From NCBI GenBank assembly GCA_036785705.1, contig JAWUZG010000028.1:1984001-2048000 (forward strand): a stretch of 64,000 nucleotides of DNA, written 5' to 3'. This DNA is from Acanthornis magna. Lineage: Eukaryota > Chordata > Aves > Passeriformes > Acanthizidae. The stretch's first letter is position 1. Each line of letters begins with the position of its first letter. Shown one piece after another: positions 21,143 through 33,508 of this stretch. Both the position numbers and the translations under genes were made by a program. The notes beneath the pieces are model-generated. The model saw only the letters and a program-made list of their open reading frames with translations, made no database searches and was not told the DNA's origin.

Positions 21143-21294
21143 AAGGGAAGGGAAGGGAAGGGAAGGGAAGGGAAGGGAAGGGAAGGGAAGGGAAGGGAAG
21201 GGAAGGGAAGGGAAGGGAAGGGAAGGGAAGGGAAGGGAAGGGAAGGGAAGGGAAGGGAAGGGAAGGGAAGGGAAGGGAAGGGAAGGGAAGGGAA
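21143..21294 (+). repeat. Pentanucleotide microsatellite (AAGGG)n
   Basis: About 30 essentially uninterrupted copies of a 5-bp purine unit, AAGGG on the + strand and CCCTT on the other. The long frames on both strands through it encode only Arg-Glu-Gly-Lys or Pro-Ser-Leu-type repeats and are not genes. Its purity suggests recent expansion and length polymorphism. Confidence 0.98.
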
Positions 21295-23029
21295 AAGAGC
21301 AGAGGATGGAAGCCCAGAGATGCAGTGCAGAGGGTGTTCTGCAGAGCTCTGGTATGACCTTAAGCCCTCCTGTGCCTCACTTTCCCCACAGGGTGACCCA
21401 GATCTCAGCATCCCCCCTGCCAGCAATCTTATGCCAGATTTGATATTTGTGGAGTTGCTGGAGAGGACACGAAGGGTTCCGCATCAGCGCAGAGTAAATC
21501 GTTATTAAATGAGAGCTAATGAACGATCACATGAATCCCAAACTGGAGCAATTAGCCACTCTGCTGCTGCCAGAGGGTATTTTCCCTGCTGCCACAGTTG
21601 CCTCTAGGTGGCTGATTTTTAAATTACTCTTTCCTCATTGCTTCAAGACATTGTCCTGGGAGTCAATCAAGCTTCTTTCTTTCCTAGTATGCCTAAGTGC
21701 TCATTTACACCCAAGAGTTGTTCTCCTTCTGTAGCTCAGGTGGGGCTGACCCCTCTCTCTGGATACAGTTTATTCCTGCTGAAAAATCTTATTTTCTAAA
21801 AGGGAGGATAAATTCTGAGTGGTTACAGAGCACCTTTGGACACAGAGAGCTGCATGAGGAGCTACCAGACACACCAAATCCAAGGTTCATGGGCAACCAC
21901 TGACTTTGTCTGTGCAGGAAAATCTGCTTCATTTCTTGCAGCAGAGCCCACACCAAAGCAAAAGGGTGATTACCAAGTTTTCCACAGGTACCCTGGCCAT
22001 GTGCTGAGACAGGACTCAGTATCTCTGATCTCATCGCTATCGTTATCCCTTGGCGCTGAGGAAGAAGGAAACTGAGGCAGGACAGGAAAAGAAGTCTCCA
22101 AAGTCTCTCAGGAGGAAACAACAGAGTCCCTGGAGCTGTGCAATGAGTTGGGTTCACACAGCTACCAGCAGTGGCTGCTTAAAAATACTAACAACCAGGC
22201 AAGGGACGCAGATTTGGCAGGAGACAGGCTTGAAGAAGCCAAGGGTTAAAATAATTGTTGTGAGTCCTGGATGGTCCCATTTTCCTCAGTTTTTTTTCAG
22301 GTGTGGATGTGGAGATTTCCACACCCAGAGCAGCCCAGCCCCAAGGACTTAGGTGGGGCAAACATCAAGGCACAAATCACAGTCACTGATGCTGGTAGCT
22401 CTGGGATTTTACCTAAATATTTGTATTTCACCCACTTTGGGTGTACAAGATCTCAGCACATGGCCCGTCTGGTGAGTGAGTGTGACAAAAGAAGTGTAGA
22501 CAACTGGGTTTTTTCATCACAAACCTGGCAAATAGCAGCTGGAGGGCAGAAAAAGTTCTTCACTGCTGCATCCCTCCCAAAGGAACATCTCATAAACATT
22601 TTTATGGCTCCTGTAATTATTTTACTTGCCCATAATTAATGCCCTTTTGCTCCCTGCAAGCTTGGTAAGATGGCTCTTACCACCCACGGCAATGTGGCTG
22701 TGGCTCCTGTCTGAGGCTCTGCAGAGCCCTGGCTGGGATTTGGTCCTCCTGCCAGCAAACCCAGGAATGATGGTGGGATCTCAGCCACAAGCAAACGATA
22801 ATGAGCTCCCTTCAGCCCATTTTTCTTGACTGACTGCACCTTTTTAAGCACTTACCTCAGTCTGTCATCACTGGTGTGAGCGCTGGGAGCTGGCCATGCT
22901 CAGAGACCTCTTTATGGTTGGCTGGAGAGGGAGGCAAGGGCAGAATTTGGCTGAGCGCTGCTGGAGCTGTAGCTGGCCCTGACATTTTTTTCCCTACCAT
23001 TATAGAGTTCAGTTGGGCACATCCAGCTG
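21295..23029. other. Unassigned unique sequence
   Basis: No gene or repeat recognised beyond short simple tracts. Confidence 0.5.
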
Positions 23030-23110
23030 TCTGTATTTCATCAACACGAAAAAGTGACTTAATCACCATGGAGACAGTGGCGATTTGCATCTTAATTACG
23101 CAATGACAGA
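23030..23110. promoter_or_regulatory. Candidate conserved non-coding element (octamer plus TAATTA)
   Basis: A short stretch has the POU-factor octamer ATTTGCAT at 23083-23090 directly followed by the homeodomain word TAATTA at 23093-23098, with 'ccatggagacagtgg' just before. The motif clustering is visible in the sequence. Enhancer function is only an inference, since such words also occur by chance. Confidence 0.25.
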
Positions 23111-26100
23111 TGCCCTACTGATAAAGGTAATCTTTAGCTTTGGATATCCATTGACTTCCAGTTCCAGCATTCCCATTTATCAGCAGGTGCTTCTGAAATC
23201 TAAATTTTACCAGGTGATTGGCAGGGAATTATCTCTTAATGCTTTTACTGTGTTGATGTTCTTATGGAAGTACATATATCTCGCTGGTGAGATCGTCAAA
23301 TACTTTGGGCTGAAGAAGAGTGGGACTGGCAGGATAGGGGACTGTTCTGAAGGTCATAAACCCCACTGCCCAAAGAGGGAGGATTCAGGGAGGCACAACG
23401 TGGTCAGCAAAAAAATGGCCATGGATGTGTACAGAGCTGACAGTACAAGCTACCCCACAGGGCTTCAAAGGCTGGAGAGCTGGGCACTCACAGGGCAGGC
23501 AATGCCCACCATGAATTTCCAGCCCTGGCAGCTTCTTTCCTATTGTTGGATGCTGAAATTTCATTTCCACCTCCTCTGTGCTGAAGGGACATTGCTGCTG
23601 GCCTGCTTTCCTGCTGGTCAGTGCATGTGGCAGCAAAGAGGGTGCCAGGAGCCCATTGCAAGGGTGCAAAGAGCTGCTCAGGTCATTGGGCAGAGGGGAG
23701 CAAAGTGTGATGATCTATGCCGAGTGAGATGGACCTATTCCAGGTGCAGAGGTGTCCCAGGGGTTTGGCACAGCCCATGCCACTGCACAGCCCTGCTCTG
23801 ACTGCAAACTGCTCTCGGGCTTGGGGGGTGTCCACAGTCCTGACAGAGCTCCACTGCCATTATTGGAATCAACAACCCAGCACTCATAACCTTCAGCAGC
23901 TTTATCATCCTCTTGCTGTGCACGGGGCACCGGGGCAGAGAGAAATTCCGTAACTGCCAGCATGACCCACTGATCGGGAGTGCCTGAGGAGTAAGGCTGG
24001 GAAATCCAGTGGAGCTGGCAAAAACATGATTCTGAACCTGCTCTTGTTCAATGACAGCATTCTGGTTTCAGAGAGCACACGGTTCAGGGGCTAAGCCAGA
24101 GAGATCACATCCTCAGAAATGAGGCTGCTGGATCATCTCTTTCTGATGTAGAGCATCAACTCAACGTTTGGGAGCACACAAACCTTCACCACAGCAGGTA
24201 GTTTAGTTACAGGGAGGGCAGAGGTGTGTTCCTGTCCTCTAGGTGAGAATTAACTTCTCCTTGAGAGGTGTGAAGGTGAGCACCAGGGCTTCCAGAGCCT
24301 GAGGCCTTTTGTGGTTTATCCCATTACAGTTTGCTGGCTGTAGAGGAAGTGTGAGCTTAAATCCAAGCTCTTCTCACTTCTTTGGGCTTCATTCACATGT
24401 CATTCACAGCTACAAGGGCTTTTTGCCATGTGAATTTGCTGGCCCTTGGTGTGGTCTGTGCACACACTGCTACTCTCCCTTGGTAAAGGTCTGTGATGCA
24501 TCTTTCTCCTCTCTCTGGCCAAACGTTTACATTTAGCCTAATTCAGACAAAATCACTTATCTTTACAACTCCTTTCTCACCTGCAGGATCCTGATCAAAG
24601 CCTCGGGAGGAGCAGTGGAAGTGAGGATAGGCAGGTAGAGACTGACATCTATGTAGGTTATAGGAAACCAGTAGAGGTCACAAATTACTTATGGGACGTC
24701 AATATAAATGGTTACTCCTTTGCAGGCATATTTTGGGAATACTGAATGCAGTGCTCTGTCTGACAAAAAGATGGTGACTCCTGCATCAGAGGCATGGATC
24801 AGGCCAAGCAGATAACAGAGCTGGGAAGGGATGAAACTGCAGCTGCTATCTGAAAATGGGGCTGCTTCACTGTAGTGGCATCTCTGCCTTTTTGGCAGGA
24901 AGTAGAGAGGGCATTTCTCCTTCTGTCACGTAAAACCAGAGTTAGCAGTCAGGTCAGGTGCCTCCCAGGAGGATTATTTAGCCTCCTGTGCTCCTCCAAG
25001 CTCTGTGGCATGCTGAGCATCTCCCACGCTTGAAGGGCAGGAGACCCCTGCCTGAGAACACCAAAAGTTAATTGGAAAGAGCAGCCATGGAAAAGGCCTG
25101 ACCTTTTCCTGAATCACAGCCCAGTGCTGGGTAGCAGAGGTCATCCAATTAATGGGGAAAATGATGCTGGAAGAGAACTTTCTGTCTTGAAGGAGTGATG
25201 TTGAGTCTTGTTAGCAGGGCCCCATCACGGTGCGCACGGGGTCAAGGTGAGATGTCTTCGCAATGAGAAATCAGAAGTCCCAGCCCTCGGATGTGGAGGG
25301 TTGTTACCAGCAATGACATGGTTCCTTGAGCCCCAGCAGCATTGCCAGAGATTGGCCATGGCCCCAGCAGCATGCTAAAATGATGCTCCTGGTTCCAGAG
25401 GTTTTTGCTGTCAGTAAAGTTGAACTCTGTTCTGAGGGAAATTGCCAGGTAAGAGGGAGATTTCAGGCTTGGCTATTCTCCATGCTAACACGAAAGAGAG
25501 CAGACTGTTTCTGTACCTCATGCTCTTAACATGTCCAAACCCTAGCAGGTTTCCTGCTCTCCAGGGTCTCCATTAAATTTAAAAAGAAACGCCTCCCTTG
25601 GCACTCCTTGCACCATTCCCAAGGCTGTTCTCCAGGCTCCAGCAGACTGAATCCATGGGACTCCTTCGGGCTGGTCCAATGTCACCAATGCGTATCCATT
25701 GGGATGTCTCTCATTTCACTGCTTAACAGAGATGTTCCTCATCTGTTTTCTGGTGGAGGAAAGCGATCCTTGCTCGGTGTCACAGGATATCAGCCAACAG
25801 TGTCACTGCCTTGTGCAGGTAAACTCCACTCCTTTGGGTGTCATAGCACTGACAAATCTCAGTCTCGAGCAAGGTACTGTAAGTTGTTTTTCAAGGTGCA
25901 GATTAAAAGCAGGTGAATTGGAATACTGATCTTTCCTCCACACTGATTTTCTGTATGTAACACAGACACTTAGAATCAGCCTGATGGCCCGGCCTGGGCT
26001 TGTCTGTGTGTGGATGTGATGAGATATCCCACACTCAGGTCATTCTCCACACTGCACTCACCAGTCAGTCTCAAAAAGCCATGAAAAGTGCAAGGGAGAG

Positions 26101-27854
26101 AAAGAGTTCAACTTTTTCACCTTCTACAACCCCATAAAAGTGGCAAAGACAAGGTTAATACAAGGAAATCAGTCAGGATGGATTTAATTGAATGTTCTCT
26201 GGATCAGAACAGACTTTTGCTTAGTCAGAGGTTCAAAAGAAAGCAGCCAGAGAAAGCATAAAGTCAAGAAAATGAGAAGACCTGTTAGCTTGTCAGTGAT
26301 TTTTCTACCAGCCATTACCAGCCACTCCAGAAAATATGAAACCTGGTGTGAAATCCTCCAAAACTCCTTGGTGGCAACTGACAGCACTTAGGAGCACCAG
26401 GAAAAATGGGTAGGAAAGAGAAGAGATGTGTTAGATGAGCTAAGAGATGAAAGTAAATGAGGACAGGTAAATGGACAGCTGTTCAGGGGACAATGGCAAA
26501 GCCAAACAGCTGGAATTTCAGATCACAGAAATGTAATTGAAATAATACTTCTTCGAGTGCTTTCTCCAAAGAGGTCTGCTATTCTCTCACCAATTTTATT
26601 TATTGTGGTCATAAAGAGTACAACTAATACATGTAGAAATAAAAATCAAACAGGGATTACCAGAACAGTATATCAGAGACATGTCAGATTTACTACAGCA
26701 TCTGCTTAGCAAGCTTGAAATCAATTTGAAAAAAATAGATCTAATTGTCACATATTTTAAATAAGTCACTGATTACAGCTATTTGCTCTGAGAAGAAACA
26801 CAAGTAGGTGTTACCAAGAGATTTACTCCCCTTGGCAAGAGTTTTACTCGTTTCTCTAACAGCAGCAGTGTGGGGAAGGCAGGGGGGTCCTGTCTGCCAG
26901 TTTAAAGCTGGAGAGATATGTTAATAAACGCTGCAATTAAAACTGATATTTTCTGCTTGACTGCTGACAGTGACCACAAGGATGAAAAATGACATTAGTT
27001 CCACCAGGGGCAGGGACATCACTCACGGTAAGAGATTAAGGAGAGCATTAAGGAGATGACGAAGTGGTTTGTAAGGTCTTTCCCAGGGATGCTGGATGGT
27101 TCCACTGATCCAGCATGATGACAGGCGCTGGTGGAGAGGAGAGGCACCAGCTTTCAAGAGAGCTGTTGTTTGTAAATATTCTCCATGCCTGAGGTGTAGA
27201 GAGAAAAACTGTTCTCAACAAAGGCAGAGAGAGATATTGTGACAGTAGGAGGGTGGTGGGGACACTTGGGTGCTTTAAAGGGAACAACAAATCAGCGATT
27301 CAAATGCTGATGGGCTGGCAAGGAAACTCCACCACCAAATATTCCCAAGGCTGGGGTCCTATTCTGCATCCTCTGTGTTCGTTGTAGACCCAGGGACAGG
27401 CCAAACACAGAAAAGCTGAGGCTGCTGTTGGGTGACACACGCAGATTTTTCAGGAGCAGCCCTTGGCACTCAACTTCCATCAGAAGCTCCCAAGGGCTGC
27501 CCAAACTTCAGTCACTCTGGTTCCTGGGGCCAAGGGGACGATGGGGCACAGGAGAGGAGTCCTGTGCATGGGGAGCTGTGGAGATGTGGGAACCTCAAAG
27601 AAGATGACACCGAGATGCGATGGCTGCCCTAAATACCTGTGACATTCACAGTTTCCTATCCATCAGTCCACATGCACCTCTGGGAGGAGTTCTGCCAGGA
27701 GAGGAAAGGTAGGGCCCCTCAGCTGACCTTGTTAGTGGCCATGATGCCCAGGAGTATCCCCAGCATCCTCCTCAGCTGCTCCTCTCCTTCTCCAAACAGG
27801 GAGCCCGAGACACTGTCCTTGGCAGCCACATTGCTGCTCCTTTGCAGAGGAATT
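23111..27854. other. Unassigned unique sequence
   Basis: No gene, RNA or transposon recognised. The largest open frame, 238 codons ending at 23801, shows no domain, has no support from codon pattern and includes low-information sequence. Confidence 0.5.
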
Positions 27855-28015
27855 TAAAAAAATAATGTGGCAATTTCACAACATTGTGACGTCAATCAGA
27901 ATTCATAAGCAGCTTCCTGAAACATCACACTTGGTAACTACGCTGCATCTTGCTGATAATTAGATGCCAATGATTAATAAAGTGTGGCTGATTCAGCATC
28001 TCTGGCTTTTTTTTC
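27855..28015. promoter_or_regulatory. Candidate conserved non-coding element with CRE
   Basis: An AT-rich stretch with the full palindromic cAMP-response element TGACGTCA at 27887-27894, followed by 'gctgataattagatgcc' and 'aatgattaataaa', which contain homeodomain-type cores. The words are seen directly; conservation and activity are inferred. Confidence 0.3.
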
Positions 28016-29956
28016 CTGCTCTTGCTGCCCCTTGAAGTGGAAATTTAGCTACTTTATTCTGGCCAGCAGGACAGCCTAAGAGCTTGGGTGTAAGTGTTGT
28101 ATTTTTGTCTGAAAGGAGGCTCTGGTGGCTCCAGTCCAACACCACCTATTAAACAACCAGGCCAACAGTACCTCTGCTCCAACTTCTGCATGAACTTTGT
28201 GAGTGCCACCTATCATTTGATATACAATTGTGTGCTCTTCCTTTCCTCTGAAGCGAAACACAGAGTTTAAATTATATTTGCATACAGTCAGCTCTATGAA
28301 TGGCACCCCAGAAATTGTGGGACACTCCACAAGGAGCTAAACAACATTAATGCAGTCAGCACCAGCCCATGGCTTGTAAAAATCGCATTTTATTATCTCT
28401 AAAAATTAGACAGAAGTGCCTTAAAATACATGTTTAGCAGAGCACTGATCAAAACAACTTAATTAGACATATGAGGCTATTTACATTGGCTTTTGCCTTT
28501 TTAATTTGGCCTTAATTTTCATGCTTGAGAGTAACCAAGCAAAACAAAACTCACGTGGCTTCATGGAAACTTGTGTCATTAATGAAAGCAGCTCTCACCC
28601 TGCACAGGAAAATAGCAAAGGCAATGACTAGGAAACAGCAATCCAGGTGCTGATCCAGGTTTTGAAGTGCCACAGGTGTGTGGACATGACCAGGTGTCCC
28701 TTGCTCTCAGCAGCAGTGCCTGGTCCTTGCTCCAGCATGGGCATCTCCTGCCCATCCCCTTTCTGGAGATGCTCAGAGGGTCCCAGACCTCAGCGTTGTC
28801 CCACGGTGTCTGTGCTCCCTGTCCCCTCCCCGTGCAAGCAGCAGCAAAGGCCACCATGCGCTGAGGGGTCCAGCACCACTGCCCAGGCCTCAGTCAGATT
28901 CCAGTTTGGACTCGACCTAATTCCTTACAGAATCACACCACTCAACCTCCCAAAATGCCTGTGCTTTACTTCTGGTGGTGCTGGCTGAGAAGTGTCTTTA
29001 CATTACAGAAAAATGGTTTCATCCCTCTAAACCAAACCTCTCCTCCTCTACCAGCAGGTTCCTCTGTAGTTTGGAAGAAATGTAAAATATAGAACTATAC
29101 ATAGGAATATGTCATTTGGAAGAGAGGGAAAACACAGCACAAAGTGCCCAGAATGATTTAGAAGTTCCAGACAGGTGTAAAACTTTCAGAAACGTTTTAA
29201 AACAACTCTGGTCATTTTGACACAGCCAGAGGCTCAGTCCACAGTGGCAGCTGGATCACCAGCAGTGCACACCTGTGGGATATCCCCATGCAGCAGCAGG
29301 CTGGCACCTCTGGGGATCACAGCCACAGAGATTTTCATCAAAAATTATTGTTTTAATGGCTTTTCTTTTTTTGGCTGAGGTATCACAAATTACAGCTGAG
29401 TGTCTGGATAACCAGGCAGGCATCAGAGTCCAAAGGAAGATGAAGGGAGCCGAGTGTCCTGAGCTGAACCTGCAGGCTGCATCCCACCCATCCTCACCAT
29501 ACGGCTCTGGGACAACTTGGGATGCAAGATGAAAATTGAAAACCCCAGAGGTTTTCTTCTGCCTGCAGAAAAAAAAAAAGAAGAGGAAAAAATGGGTCAA
29601 GGGCCATTCCTCTCTGTGACAACTCTTTCCAGATAAATTCAATATGAACAAAACTGTGTTGCTGGTTTGGAAAGAAGAAAGAGAAGGAAATGAGCTGGCC
29701 AGGATCCAGCTAGCAGAGTGCAGATAGCAAGGTGTTCAAAAGTCCTAGATGTCCAAACAAGATGGATAGTCTGGTCCTGTCAGCTCAACTTTGAATATTA
29801 CAATTTTAAATTACATGTGCTTTTTTGAAGAAGGGCCAAGACACTAAAACTGGAATTGGATAAGGGCCAAACTCTCCCATTTCCTGGGGGGAGTTAGTGT
29901 TTTTTCCTAGCAGGACCAGAAGCTTGAGCTTGGGGCCCTTGACTTACTGTTCTCTC
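28016..29956. other. Unassigned unique sequence
   Basis: No gene or transposon recognised. The AT-rich part at 28365-28520 resembles conserved non-coding DNA in composition only. Confidence 0.45.
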
Positions 29957-30040
29957 TCCCTTCCTTCCTTCTTTCCTTCCTTCCTTCCTTCCTTCCTTCC
30001 TTCCTTCCTTCCTTCCTTCCTTCCTTCCTTCCTTCCTTCC
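29957..30040 (+). repeat. Tetranucleotide microsatellite (TTCC)n
   Basis: About 20 copies of TTCC with one or two early interruptions (a 'ttctttcc' near 29968). The other strand reads GGAA and gives a spurious Lys-Glu-Gly-Arg frame. Confidence 0.97.
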
Positions 30041-32566
30041 TGCTTTGAGCCTAGAGAGCAGACTGCAAAGCCTGCGTTTACTATACAAAATAAAGATGAT
30101 TGAGGGAATTTCAGGCTGATCTAAAGAAGGAAAGGAAGGCAGGAATACAATGCTACATCAGCATGAACATGGCACAAGCGAGCAGAGAGGGACTAATAAA
30201 GTGGAGATTGGAAACAAAATCTTATTAGATGGGCAACTTGGAGCTAGAAAAAGTCTTTGTCAATGAAATAAAGAGGCCTCACTTCTTGCTGCAAGTATTA
30301 CCTATAAAAGGTTGCACCTATATTGCCTCTAGTTCTGTTATGTTACCAAGTCTATGTGCTCTCTTATTTTTTATTCCCTCCTCCCCCACTCCATAATTTT
30401 CTTGCTTCTAAGTATGAAAAATATATGTAATCAATTTCTGAATTTTGCTTGCTTTTTACTGGAAATAGACTTTGTCAGAATTATGAAAGAAGTAAAAAGG
30501 AGGTTCTGAAGCAATTCTTTTAACAATTCCTTTGATTAACGCTTGGCAATCAAACCAGCAGGGCTTGCAAAGACCTGACTCATGACCTGCCACTAGAAGG
30601 AAAATGCAAAAATCATAAAAGTTTATTGGAAACTCTTCCAGCTTTCCCAGGGTGGGCAGCCACCTCTCCCTGCCCCTTTCACCCCACATCCCATTCCCAG
30701 GGAGGATGAGATGGAGCTGGCCAGGATGTGGAGCAGATCAGAGCCTGCTCTTGTGGGGCTCTCTGAAGTCCCCCCATGTGGCCCCACAGTCCTCTCCCCA
30801 CTAAGGCTCCTTGTGCAGCTTGCCAACAGACGCCTGAGTCAAAATGCTCTTCGTCTCTCCTGCTTCTCAGCAGCTGCATCCTTCCCTATGGATTCCCCCT
30901 CCCGTGGAATATCTGCTCACTATTCTGGCTGTGTGCACCTGGAGACAGTCTTTGGACACATGCCTGGCTGTGGCCCTTCACCCCCAGGGCAGCCCTGAGC
31001 TGGGGCACTGTGTTTATCCACACTCTGAGCTGCTGTGCTCCCTTGTGCTTTTTGGGGCTCTGCTGTAACGCCCCATTGACCTTCCAGGTCCAGAGATCCC
31101 TCAGCTTCTTTTGCAAACGCCTCCTACGCACTTCCTTATCTCTTTAATGGTGTCACAGTTATTTAATTTAGCTCCTTGGAGTTTCATTTTCATTTTAATT
31201 TCCCCAAGGTTCTCTTACTTATTTCTTCTTTTTTGCTGTCTCTATTTCAACGTCTGCACTCAGCTCTAATTGAGGTTCTTTCTGGGCCGAACCGAGATGT
31301 GTAGCTGGAGAACATTGGTCTAAATCATCCCTCTGCTTTTTTAATTCTGCAATTAAAGATATTGCATTATTTGAAACAGTTGTCTGGAGGTTTCTTGATG
31401 GCAGAGGTTACGGCATGGACACCAACATGAGTGTCGTGCAGCCGCTGACTCCAGGTTCATGAGGGGTCACATATCTGTGTGGCCACTTTTGTTAAGTTTT
31501 ACAAGATCCCAGCTGCTCACCCTCGGTTGATTTTGTTGTGACAGGGCCTGGAGGAAAATGAGCAAGGGGTTATGACCCAAAATATGTAGTCAGTGACTCA
31601 GACCAGAAGTTTCTCCTCGGTACCAGAGGGCAAACTCCAGAAAGCTTGGTGGATCTGAGACATTTTCTCTCTGGAAATTATTAAGCCCCAGAGAACCAAG
31701 ATAATGCTAAAGCAAAATATGATCTGTTATCTCTGAAGCGTTGTTTCTAATTTAATTTTAATGATGCTTATGAGAAATGTGACGCCTGCGTGTCTGCTTT
31801 ATAATTGCTGCATACTCTATCTCTGAGGCTCTAATGTCATTTTGCAGGGGGCCTGTTGATTTCCTGTTGTATCTATTGCAATGTAGCTTCAGTCTGTTTG
31901 GTAGATATTCTGGAAATTATATATTATAACTTCCCTCCTCAGACACGGGTTATGAGGCAAACCTGAGTTTATTAGCTCTGTCATAAAAGGCAACAGTTTT
32001 TTCTGCTGTAGCTGAGGCTGAATTATGGATCTGAAAGTATTAGGTCTGTTATGAAAGTGTATAAAGAAATGTTATACCAATAAGATATCCAAAATTAATG
32101 GGAAAAATTGAACTCTTGGGAGGTTCTGACTTTTTTGCATTCATTGTCCCAGCAGTCACATTATCTGTATTTAATTTGAGATTGCTGGATTCATCCACCA
32201 CATTTTTTCCTGTGGGTTGCCAGGCAATGAGATCTCTCTGCCTTTGCCATTTCATTGTCTTGCTCTCTGAAGGAACAAGGATCTAGCAGCACATTTTAAG
32301 AGATAATTTATTACTCCTTTCTGTTCCAGTAGTGTTTCTCTCCAGACAAGAGAACATACTGATCTTAATCTTCATCTCTCCACCTCCTTGGCACACACCA
32401 AGTATTTTATTACAACAGTTTTTTCAAGCACCACAAGTGTTCATTGAAAACATTTGTCGATGGCCTTGGAGGTACTTCCAACAACTATTGCATTTCCTAA
32501 TTTCAGGTGCTCTTCTCAGCCTTGGCTGTTGATCTCTCTCCTTACTTGTGCAGGTAGTAAAGCTAC
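30041..32566. other. Unassigned unique sequence, possible conserved element
   Basis: No gene or repeat recognised. The stretch at 31660-31990 is AT-rich with many short homeodomain-like words (for example 'aatttaattttaatgatgc') and has a look common in deeply conserved non-coding DNA. This needs an alignment to judge. Confidence 0.4.
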
Positions 32567-33229
32567 TGTCTTAGGTTACATGGAAGGTGTAACCAAAAGT
32601 ATGTATTCTATTACCATCTCCATAAGCTGTTAAAAACAGGTGGGGCAGTGTTTTTCGTGTTCAGCATGACCCAGCCCTGATAACACCATCGAGGCTGTCT
32701 CTGCTCATGGCCATCGAGGGCTCTGGGAGTGACTCACAGATTCCATCAGCCATTGTGAGATACCCTGCCCAGAGTGGGGGAACTGAACATTCTTACCTGC
32801 ATATAAACTGAGACTCTGGAACACTGGACTACATTTTCCACTGGAATCCCAAAGGAGAAGAGCTCAGGAGCCACCACTGAACCTCCAGAGACCAACGAGA
32901 CCTTTCTGAAGGATCACCACTTCAAAAAGAGCACATCCATCACTCCAACGGGACTGCAGCCACCATTGAACTGCACTGCTAGCACCACCCTAACGGAGTG
33001 CAGGTTGTATTCTGACTTTGTCAGTTTAAACCGTTGTTTCTGTATTATTGCTTTGTTCTGAATATTAGTAAAGAACTCTTATTCCTTTTTTCCTTTTTTC
33101 CTGTCTTTGCCTTGAGAACCCCTTGATTTCAAAGTTATAATAATTCAGAGGGAAAGGGGGGGTCATATTCTCTATCCCAAGGGAGGTTCCTGCCTTCCTT
33201 GGCAGACACCGGTCTTTCAAACCTAGACA
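32567..33229 (+). mobile_element. Solo LTR, ERV-L type, with 5-bp target duplication
   Basis: A 663-bp LTR, TGTCTTAGG...CCTAGACA, flanked on both sides by GCTAC (32562-32566 and 33230-33234). A 5-bp duplication is usual for ERV-L. It has a TATA box TATAAA at 32802-32807 and AGTAAA at 33067-33072. The last 165 bases align well with the U5 end of the provirus LTR (7580-7741), but the U3 is unrelated. The internal region has been lost by recombination between LTRs. Confidence 0.92.
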
Positions 33230-33330
33230 GCTACAGAGGAACAAAAGCAACAGGTTAGAAGTTTGCATTCAAGTTCAGATCTGAGATTTTTGCAGCCAGG
33301 TGTTCATCTTGAAATGAAATGGGAGCAGGA

Positions 33331-33508
33331 TCACAGAATCCCAGAATTGTTAGGGTTGGGAAGGACCTCTGGAGATCATTAGTCTAACCCCCCTGCCAGG
33401 GCAGGGTCACCTGGAGCAGATGACACAGGAACACACCCAGGTGGAATGTCTCCAGAGTGGGAGACTCCATGACCTTCCTGGGCAGCCTGTTCCAGGTCTT
33501 CTGTATCA
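33331..33508 (-). mobile_element. CR1 LINE 3' fragment (minus strand)
   Basis: On the + strand it begins 'tcacagaatcccagaattgt' followed by 'gttgggaaggacctctggag', the reverse complement of the CR1 3' untranslated region. It then runs through 'gcctgttccaggtcttctg'. It is 5'-truncated and relatively well preserved. Confidence 0.93.

Noticed and set aside
20766..21443. 225-codon + frame and 144-codon minus frame
   Set aside because: Most of their length is translation of the AAGGG microsatellite; no domain or plausible start.
23085..23801. 238-codon + frame as a possible exon or gene
   Set aside because: No recognisable domain, composition like its surroundings, and other frames overlap it. 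It could be chance in GC-rich sequence.
29894..30103. Repetitive Lys-Glu-Gly-Arg and Pro-Ser-Phe-Leu frames
   Set aside because: Direct translation of the TTCC microsatellite.
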